Shown here one piece after another: positions 46,841 to 56,069 of a stretch of DNA of 64,000 nt. Below the pieces are notes generated by a model. It was given only the letters and a program-made list of their open reading frames with translations. It was not told where the DNA came from and made no database searches. The position numbers and the translations under genes are program-made. How positions within the stretch are numbered: the stretch's first letter is position 1; each line of letters opens with the position of its first letter. Source of the DNA: Paenibacillus eucommiae (lineage in GTDB: Bacteria; Bacillota; Bacilli; Paenibacillales; NBRC-103111); assembly GCF_017874215.1 (NCBI RefSeq), contig NZ_JAGGLB010000008.1, positions 124,001 to 188,000 on the forward strand, given 5' to 3'.

Positions 46841-48169
46841 TTATTGTAACTTCTGAATTCGTTCCCACTGATTTACAATGTCGGTAACACGAACCCCGAA
46901 ATTTTCATCGATAACGACGACCTCGCCTTTGGCAATCAGCTTGTTATTGACCAATATGTCGACGGGTTCACCTGCAAGCTTGTCCAGTTCAATGATGGAG
47001 CCTTGAGACAATTCCAAAATATCTTTAATCACCTTATGTGTTCTTCCAAGTTCTACAGTTACTTTGAGCGGAATATCAAGCAGCAAGTTAAGATTAGTTT
47101 CATCAACAAGCGGCAGTGTTCCATTTTGCAAATTACCGAATTGCACGGGCTGAACATTTACATTCCGATTCGGCATTGCGTTTGATGGCGCAGGAGGCTG
47201 CTGGTACATCGGCTGCTGAGGCGGATACATCGGCTGTCCGGGTTGTCCCATAGGCGGCTGCTGTCCATACATTGGCTGCTGATACATGGGTTGCTGGTAC
47301 ATCGGTTGTTCATACATCGGCTGCTGGTACATTGGCTGCTCATGCATGGGAACTCCAGGCGGCGGTGTAAAGGCCTCCTGCTGCGGAGGAGCTGGTGGCG
47401 CTGACGGAGCCGCTGCAGCTGGTGGCGCTGACGGAGCCGCTGCAGCTGGTGGCTTGGCTGGAATTTCCTCAGGCTCGGAAGTATCCCCCATCAGAATGGA
47501 AACCATTTCTTTGGCGAACTTCACAGGCAGCAGCTGCATGATCGTCGAATCGATCAAATCACCAATCGCCAGATGGAACGATACTTTAATGAAAATGTCT
47601 TCGTCTGGTAAAGTGCCTTCTCCCTGCGACAAATTCAAAATATTAATGCCGGGAGGCGAAATGTTAACAAAGCGGTTAAATATAGTTGACATGGAAGTGG
47701 CTGATGAGCCCATCATTTGATTCATCGCTTCCTGCACAGCACTGATATGAATCTCACTCAGCTCTTCCAGTCCACCCGTACCGTTACCCCCCATCATCAG
47801 ATCGGCAATTACCTGGGCATCGCGTTTTCTGATCACTAGCAGATTAATACCATCGAAGCCATCAACGTAATTCACATGAACAGCAACATGCGGCTGCGGA
47901 AATTCTGCTTGCAGCTCTTCCTTGGCGATAATGGAAACCTTCGGTGTTGTTATATCAACTTTCTTACCGAGCAAGGTAGATAACGCCGTAGCCGCGCTGC
48001 CAAAAGTAATATTGCCAATCTCCCCGAGAGCATCCTGTTCCAAAGGTGTCAGAAATTCTTCTACTCTTAGCGTTGAGAAGGAAGACTTAGATTCAGGCAT
48101 CTCATCTGAGGTCTGCCTTAGCAAGGCATCAATTTCTTCCTGAGACAAATAATCCTTGTTACTCGTCAT
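46841..48169 (-). CDS. fliY: Flagellar switch protein and CheY-P phosphatase FliY
   Basis: C-ring protein joining a CheC-type phosphatase to a FliN domain. 442 residues. N-terminal LSQEEIDALL motif (CheY-binding type), CheC-like domain with two ExxN helices (DALGEIGNITFGSAATAL, about 46-63, and SAVQEAMNQMMGSSATSM, about 143-160), a Pro/Ala then Met-Tyr-Gln-Gln-Pro repeat linker (about 236-328), and the FliN domain (about 355-440). ATG overlaps fliM by 11 bases. Confidence 0.96.
   Translation of the reverse strand: MTSNKDYLSQEEIDALLRQTSDEMPESKSSFSTLRVEEFLTPLEQDALGEIGNITFGSAATALSTLLGKKVDITTPKVSIIAKEELQAEFPQPHVAVHVNYVDGFDGINLLVIRKRDAQVIADLMMGGNGTGGLEELSEIHISAVQEAMNQMMGSSATSMSTIFNRFVNISPPGINILNLSQGEGTLPDEDIFIKVSFHLAIGDLIDSTIMQLLPVKFAKEMVSILMGDTSEPEEIPAKPPAAAAPSAPPAAAAPSAPPAPPQQEAFTPPPGVPMHEQPMYQQPMYEQPMYQQPMYQQPMYGQQPPMGQPGQPMYPPQQPMYQQPPAPSNAMPNRNVNVQPVQFGNLQNGTLPLVDETNLNLLLDIPLKVTVELGRTHKVIKDILELSQGSIIELDKLAGEPVDILVNNKLIAKGEVVVIDENFGVRVTDIVNQWERIQKLQ
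47195..47449 (-). repeat. Repeat-rich linker of fliY
   Basis: Two exact 27-bp copies at 47391-47417 and 47418-47444 encode PAAAAPSAP. About five degenerate 15-bp units at about 47264-47344 encode PMYQQ or PMYEQ. All are multiples of three, so length can vary without frame loss. Confidence 0.85.
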
Positions 48170-49157
48170 TCTCTTCCTCTCCTTCCTCTACAATTTCATT
48201 AATTTGAATAGCCATCTTCCCTTTAACCGTTCCAGGACTCCCATAATACTTCAGCTTCTCCCCAACCTTCACCTGCAGAGCTTCATCTACTGATTTCTGG
48301 AGTGGAATCACGTCTCCTACAGTCAATCCAAGAAAGTCATGAATGGTAATCTCGGTCTGGCCAAGTTCAGCAATTAGCGGAAGCTTCGCCTTCGTCAGTC
48401 TGAATTGAAGAGCTTCCATTTCCTCCGGAGCTCTTGTCTTCTTCTGAGAGACAAACCAATGGTGCACAGATAGCCGCGGCATGATTGGTTCAATAACGAC
48501 ATGCGGTATACACAGGTTAATCATTCCGGTTGTATCACCAATTTTGGTGCTCAGCGAAATAAGTGCGATGGTCTCGTTTGGAGAAACGATTTGCATGAAC
48601 TGCGGGTTCGTTTCCAAGGCTTCCAATCTGGGTGACAGGTCGATAACCGTTTTCCAGGCTTCCTGAAGGCTATCAAAAGCTCTACTGAAAATTCTTTCCA
48701 TCACAATCGTTTCAATTTCTGTCAGAGCATTTATTTTATTCGGAGTAGTGCCTGTTCCGCCTAACAACCGATCGAGCATGGCAAAGGCGACGTTAGGGTG
48801 CACTTCAAGAACCATACGACCCTCTAGAGGCTCTGCTTCGAAAATGTTCAGAATCGTCATTTTAGGAATAGAACGAATAAATTCATCGTAAGGCAGCTGT
48901 TCCACTTGAACTACACTGATTTGCACAAACGTTCTTAGCTGCGCAGAGAAATAAGTCGTTAAATACCGCGCAAAATTCTCATGAATACGGGTTAAACTGC
49001 GAATATGATCTTTAGAAAAACGGACGGCCCTTTTAAAATCATAAGCACGGACCTTCTTTTGAGTTTCTTCCTTCTTAAGCTCTTCCGCATCCATTTCTCC
49101 GGAAGACAAGGCAGCCAGTAAAGCATCGATCTCATTTTGCGATAATACATCAACCAT
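48159..49157 (-). CDS. fliM: Flagellar motor switch protein FliM
   Basis: C-ring protein that binds CheY-P and sets rotation. 332 residues. N-terminal CheY-binding motif VLSQNEIDALLAAL, middle CheC-like domain (no ExxN sites), and C-terminal SpoA/FliN domain (about 250-325). ATG at 49157 has AAGGGGGTG about 7 bases upstream; a GTG three codons before abuts the site. Overlaps fliY. Confidence 0.97.
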   Translation of the reverse strand: MVDVLSQNEIDALLAALSSGEMDAEELKKEETQKKVRAYDFKRAVRFSKDHIRSLTRIHENFARYLTTYFSAQLRTFVQISVVQVEQLPYDEFIRSIPKMTILNIFEAEPLEGRMVLEVHPNVAFAMLDRLLGGTGTTPNKINALTEIETIVMERIFSRAFDSLQEAWKTVIDLSPRLEALETNPQFMQIVSPNETIALISLSTKIGDTTGMINLCIPHVVIEPIMPRLSVHHWFVSQKKTRAPEEMEALQFRLTKAKLPLIAELGQTEITIHDFLGLTVGDVIPLQKSVDEALQVKVGEKLKYYGSPGTVKGKMAIQINEIVEEGEEENDE

Positions 49158-49190
49158 TAGAGTCACCCCCTTAAAGCAAGTTCTTGAGAA

Positions 49191-49673
49191 CTACTGAAGC
49201 ACTATGTACGTAATCCATACTTGTCGAATCTTGCCATCTTGCAGCATGGGGTTAAGCTTATTCATTAAAGTCGATGTCAAGAAGTCCTGACCTTTGCTGC
49301 CTTCCACCTGTTCAGGCGTCATATCTACTAAAGTACGATTGATAGTCCCTTTTACGGTAGATTCAAGCAGATTTTCAAATTCCTCTTTGGCCTTGCTGTT
49401 CTCAAGCTCAAAAGCAAAACTTACTTTAATAAAATGATCTCCGCCTGCAAGGTTGGTCGTTATATCATTAATAAACACCGTGTTTGCCTTGGTTTGAGCA
49501 GCTGTAGGAGGCTTGGTCGGCTTCACTTGCTCAGCAGATGCCTGAGCATCCTCTGATGGGTTCGGGGTCCCGCTTTTCTCCATATAGTTCCATAGTACAA
49601 AAGCCGCTACAAGGATCAAAGTGATCGCTATCAGAATAGAAACTGCTAAAATAAAAACTTTATTCTTGAACAC
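49191..49673 (-). CDS. fliL: Flagellar basal body protein FliL
   Basis: Stabilises stator-rotor interaction. 160 residues: one membrane helix (VFILAVSILIAITLILVAAFV), a Pro/Lys/Thr linker, and the FliL domain ending TLMNKLNPMLQDGKIRQVWITYIVLQ. GTG start with GGAGG 8 bases upstream, overlapping nothing (starts at the flbD stop). Confidence 0.93.
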   Translation of the reverse strand: MFKNKVFILAVSILIAITLILVAAFVLWNYMEKSGTPNPSEDAQASAEQVKPTKPPTAAQTKANTVFINDITTNLAGGDHFIKVSFAFELENSKAKEEFENLLESTVKGTINRTLVDMTPEQVEGSKGQDFLTSTLMNKLNPMLQDGKIRQVWITYIVLQ

Positions 49674-49895
49674 CTACGAGACCTCCGTATCCATGGACTT
49701 TATTGTAGCTCTTATAGAGCCAATCTCCTGCATGTAGGCTTGAACTAAGCTTACCACAACCGCTCCCTGTTCGAGAACAGTAATTTTCTTGCCTGTTATT
49801 AAAGTAATGATCGTATCCGGAGTTTCTTCCATGGACTCTATCAAAATTGCGTTCACAAAAATAGGCTTGCCGTTCAATCGAGTGAGAGAGATCAT
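49674..49895 (-). CDS. flbD: FlbD/SwrD family flagellar protein
   Basis: 73-residue protein starting MISLTRLNGKPIFVNAILIE, with TPDTIITLITGKKITVLE, the whole FlbD family. The B. subtilis homologue SwrD (YlzI) raises stator torque for swarming. ATG at 49895 has AGGAGG upstream; earlier in-frame codons would overlap that site. Between flgE and fliL, as in B. subtilis. Confidence 0.92.
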   Translation of the reverse strand: MISLTRLNGKPIFVNAILIESMEETPDTIITLITGKKITVLEQGAVVVSLVQAYMQEIGSIRATIKSMDTEVS

Positions 49896-49956
49896 ATTCT
49901 CCTCCTGCAAACATAGTAGGGGAGAATTCTCCCCCCTGTTACCTCATCTGTTTACC

Positions 49957-50775
49957 TTAACGCTTCAAATTAACAACCTCTTGCAAAATTTCATCTGATG
50001 TTGTAATTATGCGAGAATTCGCTTGGAAGCCGCGTTGGGCAATGATCATCTCCGTAAACTCGCCAGTCAAATCCACATTGGACATTTCCAGCTCTCCAGA
50101 TATAATCGTGCCTGTTCCAAGCTCTGGATCTCCCGGATCTGATAATTCAATAACAGCATCCGTATTGCCGTTTGGCGTCATACGATATAAATTCCCTCCA
50201 ATTTTCTCTAATCCTGAAGGATTCGTCACCCGCACAATCGCTATTCGATCTCCTGTCGGAGCTGTTGTTCCATCTGCATTCACTGCAACGATGTCTCCGT
50301 TAAGTGCGATTGAGAAAGCCGTAACCGCTTCGTCTAGCTGAATATTCCCGCCATCTGTTGAGAGGACGTGCAGGCCTTCAGCGTTAACCAGCATTCGATT
50401 CGCATCCAATGTGAAATTTCCTGCTCTTGTTAAATATGGAGTTTCTGCTTGTCCCTCCACACCTACAGCGAAAAATCCATCGCCGTTTATTCTCAAATCC
50501 GTAACTTGATTCGTCGTCATCGCACTGCCTGGCGTGTGTACAGTATCAATGGAAGCAACGGCAACACCTAGCCCTACCTGCTTAGCGTTAACACCGCCAC
50601 GCACCTCATCAGGGGCGCTTACGCCAGCAACGGTCTGACTAAGGATATCCTTAAACATCACTCGTCCGCCTTTAAATCCAACTGTGTTGACATTAGCAAT
50701 GTTGTTACCTATTACATCCAATTTCACTTGGAAGCCACGCATACCTGAAACGCCCGAATACAAAGATCTTAACAT
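49957..50775 (-). CDS. flgE: Flagellar hook protein FlgE (FlgG-like)
   Basis: Short hook protein of 272 residues. Starts MLRSLYSGVSGMRGFQVKLD with the rod/hook signature VIGNNIANVNTVGFKGGRV; the middle has LRINGDGFFAVG, and the C-terminus SNVDLTGEFTEMIIAQRGFQANSR is typical of FlgE/FlgG/FlgF. At this position B. subtilis encodes the hook protein (formerly named FlgG), so automated tools may call it either. ATG with AGGAGG upstream. Confidence 0.92.
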   Translation of the reverse strand: MLRSLYSGVSGMRGFQVKLDVIGNNIANVNTVGFKGGRVMFKDILSQTVAGVSAPDEVRGGVNAKQVGLGVAVASIDTVHTPGSAMTTNQVTDLRINGDGFFAVGVEGQAETPYLTRAGNFTLDANRMLVNAEGLHVLSTDGGNIQLDEAVTAFSIALNGDIVAVNADGTTAPTGDRIAIVRVTNPSGLEKIGGNLYRMTPNGNTDAVIELSDPGDPELGTGTIISGELEMSNVDLTGEFTEMIIAQRGFQANSRIITTSDEILQEVVNLKR

Positions 50776-50863
50776 CTAGTATCCTCCTAGTTTGAATTCG
50801 AATTTAAACTTGAGCTGCTTCAATCGATCCACAGCTCCAGGCCTCCATGCAGGGCCAGCCTGG

Positions 50864-51268
50864 CTAAGAAATAATGACAGCACTATCTATCTTTGTAAAT
50901 ACATTATCTTTCAAAGCTTTTCCGTCTATCGCGGTTACAATGGTGCGGTTAGGAATGTTGACTATTAGCGCCATTCCTTCTAAAAGCATTAACGCGTCCT
51001 TGGCTCCCTTAGATGCCGCTTGATCAATTGCAGATTCGATTTTACTGAGCTGTTCCGGCTGAAGCTCGATGCCGCGCTGCTCTAGTCTGACCTCTGCATG
51101 ATGACTCAGCCGTACGATCTGGCTTTTCTGGTTTTGCAGCTGATTTTGCAGCAAGTTTTCAAAACTTGGCTTGCCAGCTTGTGGAACCGTTGCCTGTATG
51201 GGCGCTTTTCTTGCGGATACCGGCGTGCCTGCACTCGGGTAAAGCTGCCCAATCGAGATTCGCTCCAT
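50864..51268 (-). CDS. TIGR02530-type flagellar operon protein
   Basis: 134 residues. Centre and C-terminus match the conserved flagellar operon family found next to flgD and flgE: FENLLQ, then LSHHAEVRLEQRGIEL and GAKDALMLLEGMALIVNIPN with NRTIVTAIDG. Function not known to me; a role in hook assembly is inferred from position. ATG shares one base with the flgD stop (TAATG). Confidence 0.85.
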   Translation of the reverse strand: MERISIGQLYPSAGTPVSARKAPIQATVPQAGKPSFENLLQNQLQNQKSQIVRLSHHAEVRLEQRGIELQPEQLSKIESAIDQAASKGAKDALMLLEGMALIVNIPNRTIVTAIDGKALKDNVFTKIDSAVIIS

Positions 51269-51708
51269 TATTCAGCTGCACCCCCGGCATTCTCAATTTT
51301 CGTCAGCTGGTCCAGCGTTATAGCCTCACCCTTTACATTGATCCATTGCTTGTCGTCTTTGAATGTAATGGAATCAACGATACCGGATTTAGTGACCGAA
51401 TAACCAAGCTCATCCTTACCTAACCAGGTGACGGATTGACCGATAAGTCCAGATGCCATCCCCAGGGATTGTCTGAGAAGCTTCATCTCACCCGCCATAT
51501 TCGATAACTGCTCAACGGACGTAAACTGAGCCATCTGGGCGATAAATTCTTTATCCTGCATAGGCTGCGATGGATCCTGATATTTCATTTGGGTAATTAA
51601 TATTTTCAGAAAGTCATCTTTCCCCAAATCATTACCGTTCTTTTTCTGCTTAACCACTTTCGTGGCATTCAGTATATCTGATACATTACCTACGATAGGA
51701 TCAGCCAT
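51268..51708 (-). CDS. flgD: Flagellar hook capping protein FlgD
   Basis: Scaffold for hook polymerisation. 146 residues, the short Firmicutes form. N-terminal FlgD motif LGKDDFLKILITQMKYQDPS and PMQDKEFIAQMAQFTSVEQL are clear; the C-terminal part is a small beta-domain. ATG with AGGAGG upstream, 37 bases after fliK. Confidence 0.96.
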   Translation of the reverse strand: MADPIVGNVSDILNATKVVKQKKNGNDLGKDDFLKILITQMKYQDPSQPMQDKEFIAQMAQFTSVEQLSNMAGEMKLLRQSLGMASGLIGQSVTWLGKDELGYSVTKSGIVDSITFKDDKQWINVKGEAITLDQLTKIENAGGAAE

Positions 51709-51745
51709 AGTTTCACCTCCTGCTGCATCCGAAGCTTTCTTACAC

Positions 51746-53266
51746 TTATGCCGTTACATCGAAGGAATTTCCGCCATATAAAGCTGGCTTGGATTCATCG
51801 GCCGCGGACAATTCCTGAATAAATTCAGTGCCCTCCAGCTCATAATTCATAGCGCTTTGTTTATTTTGACGAAGTGATTGATTGAAAGATTGCTGGTTGC
51901 GCTGGTCCTGAAACATACCTGATTGCGTATTTTCATTGTGAGTAACTTCCAGCTTCTCAACCTGCAGCCCCTGGTTCAGCAGTGATTGCCTGAGCAGCGG
52001 CAGCTGACTTTCCAGCATTTGTTTGCCTGCCAATGTATCCGCCGCAAAATGAGCGACTAATTGACCTTCATGCAAAGATATTTTCACATCTACATGACCA
52101 AGATTCCTTGGAAATAAAGAAAGCTTAGCTTCCGACAATCCTTCAGCAAGAGTGATTTTCATGTTTTTAACCACATGTTTGGTCATCTCTTCAGCAAAGT
52201 TAGCTGACGTAAATGTCTGAGGCGCTGCTTTGGTCAAGCTTTCCGTTTGCACGGGGGCTTTGATCTGATCAGGCGAGACTTGTACAGTCGCTGTATTGTC
52301 ATTCACATTGGAAGCCACATTCACTTCAGCAGTCACCTTAGCGGTTTCTTCAGGAGCAGCATGCATTGTGAACATAGGAGCATTAACAGCACTCTTGGCG
52401 GCAAGCAGTTCAAGTTTTGACTTAGCAGCAGGTTGGACTACTACCTTCTCAGCTTGATCACCGTCCAATAATTTTCTGTCGTGCTTCGAAATGGTATCTT
52501 TGCTGGAGCCTTGGCCTTCTGTATGCTTAGCGGCAGTACCTTGGCTTAAAAGTCCTGCTTCAGAAGCCTTCGAACCTGCTGTTGCTAAACTGTCAGCAAC
52601 CGCTTGACCTGTAAGATCTAAAGAGAGTGAAGCGGCTTGAGCTGTAAGCAGCGGCAGTACAGGCTGTATGACCTTCTGCAAATCTTGCGCTAAAAACTGA
52701 AGAATAACATTGTCGGGATTTTTCTGCAGCATCGAATTAAGCGCCAAAAGCGTATTCTGTGCGGCTAAGCTTTGTGAATCAGCAGCATTCAGATGTGATG
52801 AGAACGCTGTGGAACCTCCAGCAGCCTGTCCTGACAATGAGCTTAAAATCTCCTGGGCTTGCTGAAACCACTGTTGAATGTTCGGATCCTGTAAAAGTGC
52901 ATCTGCCAAACCTTCGTTGCTATTCATAGCTTGCAGCAGCAAATTCGGCAATACTTGATTTGGATCAGGAGCAATGCCCTCCTGATTCTGTACAACAAGC
53001 TGTGCAGGCAGCGTTATTCCTTGCAGCATCTGCAAAAGTCCGGCCAACGCCAGAGCCGCATCCGTTGATTCATCTGCTGGAGCAGCTTTGGTCATTTGAC
53101 CTCCCAGCACCTGAGTAAATGTAGCCTCTGTTCCGGCGGCTGCTGTTTTCCCGGCTGAATCTGCAGTGGAATTTTTACCTGCATTAGAAGTTGTCGACGT
53201 TGTAGCTGATGCAGTTGATGCAGCTGCATTATTAGTAGATGTTGTTGACATCGTTAAAGTGTCCAT
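51746..53266 (-). CDS. fliK: Flagellar hook-length control protein FliK
   Basis: Molecular ruler that triggers the FlhB switch. 506 residues. N-terminal Ser/Thr/Ala/Asn-rich unstructured export region (about 1-45), helical middle, and the conserved C-terminal FliK domain (about 375-460) with LSLFPRNLGHVDVKI and GKQMLESQLPLLRQSLLNQG. ATG at 53266 has GGAGG 8 bases upstream. Middle region poorly conserved, as usual. Confidence 0.93.
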   Translation of the reverse strand: MDTLTMSTTSTNNAAASTASATTSTTSNAGKNSTADSAGKTAAAGTEATFTQVLGGQMTKAAPADESTDAALALAGLLQMLQGITLPAQLVVQNQEGIAPDPNQVLPNLLLQAMNSNEGLADALLQDPNIQQWFQQAQEILSSLSGQAAGGSTAFSSHLNAADSQSLAAQNTLLALNSMLQKNPDNVILQFLAQDLQKVIQPVLPLLTAQAASLSLDLTGQAVADSLATAGSKASEAGLLSQGTAAKHTEGQGSSKDTISKHDRKLLDGDQAEKVVVQPAAKSKLELLAAKSAVNAPMFTMHAAPEETAKVTAEVNVASNVNDNTATVQVSPDQIKAPVQTESLTKAAPQTFTSANFAEEMTKHVVKNMKITLAEGLSEAKLSLFPRNLGHVDVKISLHEGQLVAHFAADTLAGKQMLESQLPLLRQSLLNQGLQVEKLEVTHNENTQSGMFQDQRNQQSFNQSLRQNKQSAMNYELEGTEFIQELSAADESKPALYGGNSFDVTA

Positions 53267-53323
53267 TATTTTCACCTCCTTTCAATCCAGATCAGCTATC
53301 GGTGATTGAATCCTGATGAATTG

Positions 53324-54247
53324 TTAGGGGGCCAGCTTAGAGGCAATAGATGCCGCTGTTTCTTTAGACAAATCTGCTAATGCAGTCATTACCTTGGATC
53401 TTGAAGCATTATCCATTTCGCTTAGAATAGCCAAAACCTTGGCAGAGCTGGCGCGATTCATTTCCAGCAGTACCGTAGCCGCGCTCTTTGCAGTCATATT
53501 GGCAAAAGTAAGACTTAAATCCGCATTGCTAACTTTTTGTGCGGAAGCAACTGTTTCATTTGATCCATTAATGGTTAATCTTTCTTGTAGTGCTGCTATT
53601 TCCTGATCTTTTACAGGGACAACATCCTTCATCAGGATGGAAGCTTCAGCTGCTTTTTTGGGATCCATCTTGGCAAAAATATTGGCCCGGTTCTCAGCCT
53701 TCATCTGATTAAACACAAGAACCATCTCTTTGGTAGTGAGGTTTTCCATAATTGGCGCTGCCTTGCTTGGCGACATGCTCGCGTAAATGCCGGCAAGCTG
53801 AGTAATCTGATTTTTGTACTCTTCATCGGTTTGCGTTTTTGTTGTAAGATTTTGTTCCAATTCAGCGTTTTTAGCCGTTATTTCTTTGATCGTCTTATCT
53901 TGCTTTTCAGCAATGATGTCCGAATTTTGCAGCGCTTCCTCTAATTCTGCAACTTTTGTGCTGAGCAGCGTGATTTGTTCATCTTTATTTTTGATTAATT
54001 GCTCATTATTTTGTGTTTTCCCCGGCTCCGTTGTCTCTGCTGCCTTCTCTTTGGGAGCTGGAACGATACTTCCAACGACGGGTATGTCATGCAGAGCTTT
54101 TTGGATACTGCCTTTAATATCATAGTCAAAAATCGACAGCAGCACGACGAGCAGCACCGCAGTAAACACAAACGGGATTAAAAACCAGATTAAAAATCGT
54201 TCTAATCCACTATAGGAAGAAGAGCCCTCGACATTCGTATCGGCCAT
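53324..54247 (-). CDS. ylxF: YlxF-like flagellar protein with MgtE-N/MotE-type domain
   Basis: About 307 residues. N-terminal membrane helix (FLIWFLIPFVFTAVLLVVLL), coiled coil (about 85-155), then repeated MgtE-N-like segments: MSPSKAAPIMENLTTKEMVLVF, NRANIFAKMDPKKAAE, and a C-terminal second set. Resembles MotE-type chaperones of the stator protein MotC and YlxF of B. subtilis; role not established here. ATG at 54247 with AGGAGG 8 bases upstream. Confidence 0.85.
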   Translation of the reverse strand: MADTNVEGSSSYSGLERFLIWFLIPFVFTAVLLVVLLSIFDYDIKGSIQKALHDIPVVGSIVPAPKEKAAETTEPGKTQNNEQLIKNKDEQITLLSTKVAELEEALQNSDIIAEKQDKTIKEITAKNAELEQNLTTKTQTDEEYKNQITQLAGIYASMSPSKAAPIMENLTTKEMVLVFNQMKAENRANIFAKMDPKKAAEASILMKDVVPVKDQEIAALQERLTINGSNETVASAQKVSNADLSLTFANMTAKSAATVLLEMNRASSAKVLAILSEMDNASRSKVMTALADLSKETAASIASKLAP

Positions 54248-54272
54248 TTCTCTTCCCTCCTTCAAGATGGTG

Positions 54273-54728
54273 TCAAGATGATGAGGCTTCAGATAACCGT
54301 TTGAAACGATTTGTCGTCATTTCATCAAGCGCTTCTTGTTCTTTTTTTCCTGATAAGGCCTGGAATTGCACGTAGGCCTTCTCACGTGCTTTCATCCATA
54401 CCTTCTCGTCGATCATTTTTTCGGAAAGGTGGGCTTGTTCTTTCACCACTAGACGCTGGGCGATTTGAACTTCCCGATTTTTTTTGATAATTTCCTGATC
54501 CAGATGATTCATATAGTTTTGCAGCAGCAGCATTTCAGAAATAATTATACTGTCTGCCGAGGCTTTGGATATTTGCTCAGACAGCTCTGTTTTTTGCCGG
54601 TCAAGCTCAGTTAACCCGTTTTCTTCCGAGTGCAGGCGAACTATGGCTTCCGACAATATCCATTCGGCTTGTGTTTTTTCATTATTTTTGAGATTGACAA
54701 TTTGTTGAAAGGAATACTGGAATTTCAT
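54273..54728 (-). CDS. fliJ: Flagellar export chaperone FliJ
   Basis: 151-residue, almost entirely coiled-coil protein that links FliI to FlhA. Starts MKFQYSFQQIVNLKNNEKTQ and has the family layout and size. Ten bases after fliI. Confidence 0.9.
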   Translation of the reverse strand: MKFQYSFQQIVNLKNNEKTQAEWILSEAIVRLHSEENGLTELDRQKTELSEQISKASADSIIISEMLLLQNYMNHLDQEIIKKNREVQIAQRLVVKEQAHLSEKMIDEKVWMKAREKAYVQFQALSGKKEQEALDEMTTNRFKRLSEASSS

Positions 54729-54737
54729 TCAGGCGCC

Positions 54738-56069
54738 TCATTCCTCATAAAATTCTTGTATTAAACGTTGATGTGCTTGGTCAAATGTCAGTTTTTCCGA
54801 AGTTCTCTGTTTCGTATAATCCCAAATCGCCTGTATATGCTCCAGTGCTAAATCAATTTCTGGATTCGAACCTTTTTGGTACGCCCCTATATTGATTAGA
54901 TCTTCCGAATCTTTATAAATGGAAAGCAGACGTTTTAATCGTTCAGCAGCTTCCGAGTGCTCACCGGTAACAATTTCCTTCATGACCCGGCTCACGCTGG
55001 AGAGTACATCAATGGCTGGAAAGTGGCCTTTATTCGCAAGATTACGGGCCAATACGATATGTCCATCCAGAATTCCACGGACTGCATCAGCAATAGGCTC
55101 ATTCATATCATCACCGTCCACAAGAACGGTATAGAACGCGGTAATAGAGCCCTTCGGTCCTGTACCTGAACGTTCAAGCAGCTTAGGCAGCATCGCAAAA
55201 ACAGAAGGTGTGTACCCACGCGTAGCGGGCGGCTCTCCTACAGCCAAGCCTACTTCCCTTTGGGCCATCGCAAAACGCGTTACGGAATCCATCATCATCA
55301 TTACATTGAGGCCGCGATCCCGGAAGTATTCAGCAATGCTTGTAGCTATCATAGCTCCCTTGATCCGGATAAGCGCCGGCTGATCGGACGTTGCTACGAT
55401 AACTACAGATCGGGCAAGCCCCTCTGTACCCAAGTCTCTTTCAATAAAATCGAGTACCTCGCGGCCGCGCTCCCCAATTAGGGCAATCACATTCACATCA
55501 GCCGAGGTATTCCGGGCAATCATTCCCATCAAGGTGCTTTTACCAACACCAGAGCCTGCAAAAATCCCAACACGCTGCCCCTTACCTATCGTCAGAAGCC
55601 CATCAATACAGCGGACACCTACACTGATAGGAGTTAATACCCGGGGCCTCGCCAAAGGATTTCCAGGAGCATTGTTGGTAGAATAATTAGCCATTCTTGA
55701 AGGAAGAAAGGACCCATCCAAAGGCTGACCCAAACCATCCAATACTTTGCCCAGCAGCTCATGACCAACCTGTACAGTTAAAGGCTTCCCTGTTCCCACA
55801 ACATCACAGCCTGGTCCAATAGCATCAAGCTCGCCTAACGGCATCAAGATCACTTTATTGTTGCGGAAGCCTACAACCTCCGCTTTCAAAGGCTTGCTCG
55901 ATTTCAAAGGATAAATATAGCAAAGATCGCCTATGCTCACATCCGGTCCTTCTGATTCCACTGTTAAACCTATAACCTGAGTGACTTTTCCGTTAACACG
56001 GATCGGATCAATTTGCAATAAATGTTCTTTATATTTTTCTACATCAGGTGGCAGCATAGCGCTCATCAT
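54738..56069 (-). CDS. fliI: Flagellar export ATPase FliI
   Basis: F1-beta-like ATPase energising export. 443 residues. Walker A in GIFAGSGVGKSTLMGMIA (about 166-183), catalytic Glu in ALIGERGREVLDFIE, Walker B MMMMDSVTRFAMAQRE, and the FliI/YscN signature PKLLERSGTG. ATG overlaps the fliH TGA by four bases. Confidence 0.97.
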   Translation of the reverse strand: MMSAMLPPDVEKYKEHLLQIDPIRVNGKVTQVIGLTVESEGPDVSIGDLCYIYPLKSSKPLKAEVVGFRNNKVILMPLGELDAIGPGCDVVGTGKPLTVQVGHELLGKVLDGLGQPLDGSFLPSRMANYSTNNAPGNPLARPRVLTPISVGVRCIDGLLTIGKGQRVGIFAGSGVGKSTLMGMIARNTSADVNVIALIGERGREVLDFIERDLGTEGLARSVVIVATSDQPALIRIKGAMIATSIAEYFRDRGLNVMMMMDSVTRFAMAQREVGLAVGEPPATRGYTPSVFAMLPKLLERSGTGPKGSITAFYTVLVDGDDMNEPIADAVRGILDGHIVLARNLANKGHFPAIDVLSSVSRVMKEIVTGEHSEAAERLKRLLSIYKDSEDLINIGAYQKGSNPEIDLALEHIQAIWDYTKQRTSEKLTFDQAHQRLIQEFYEE

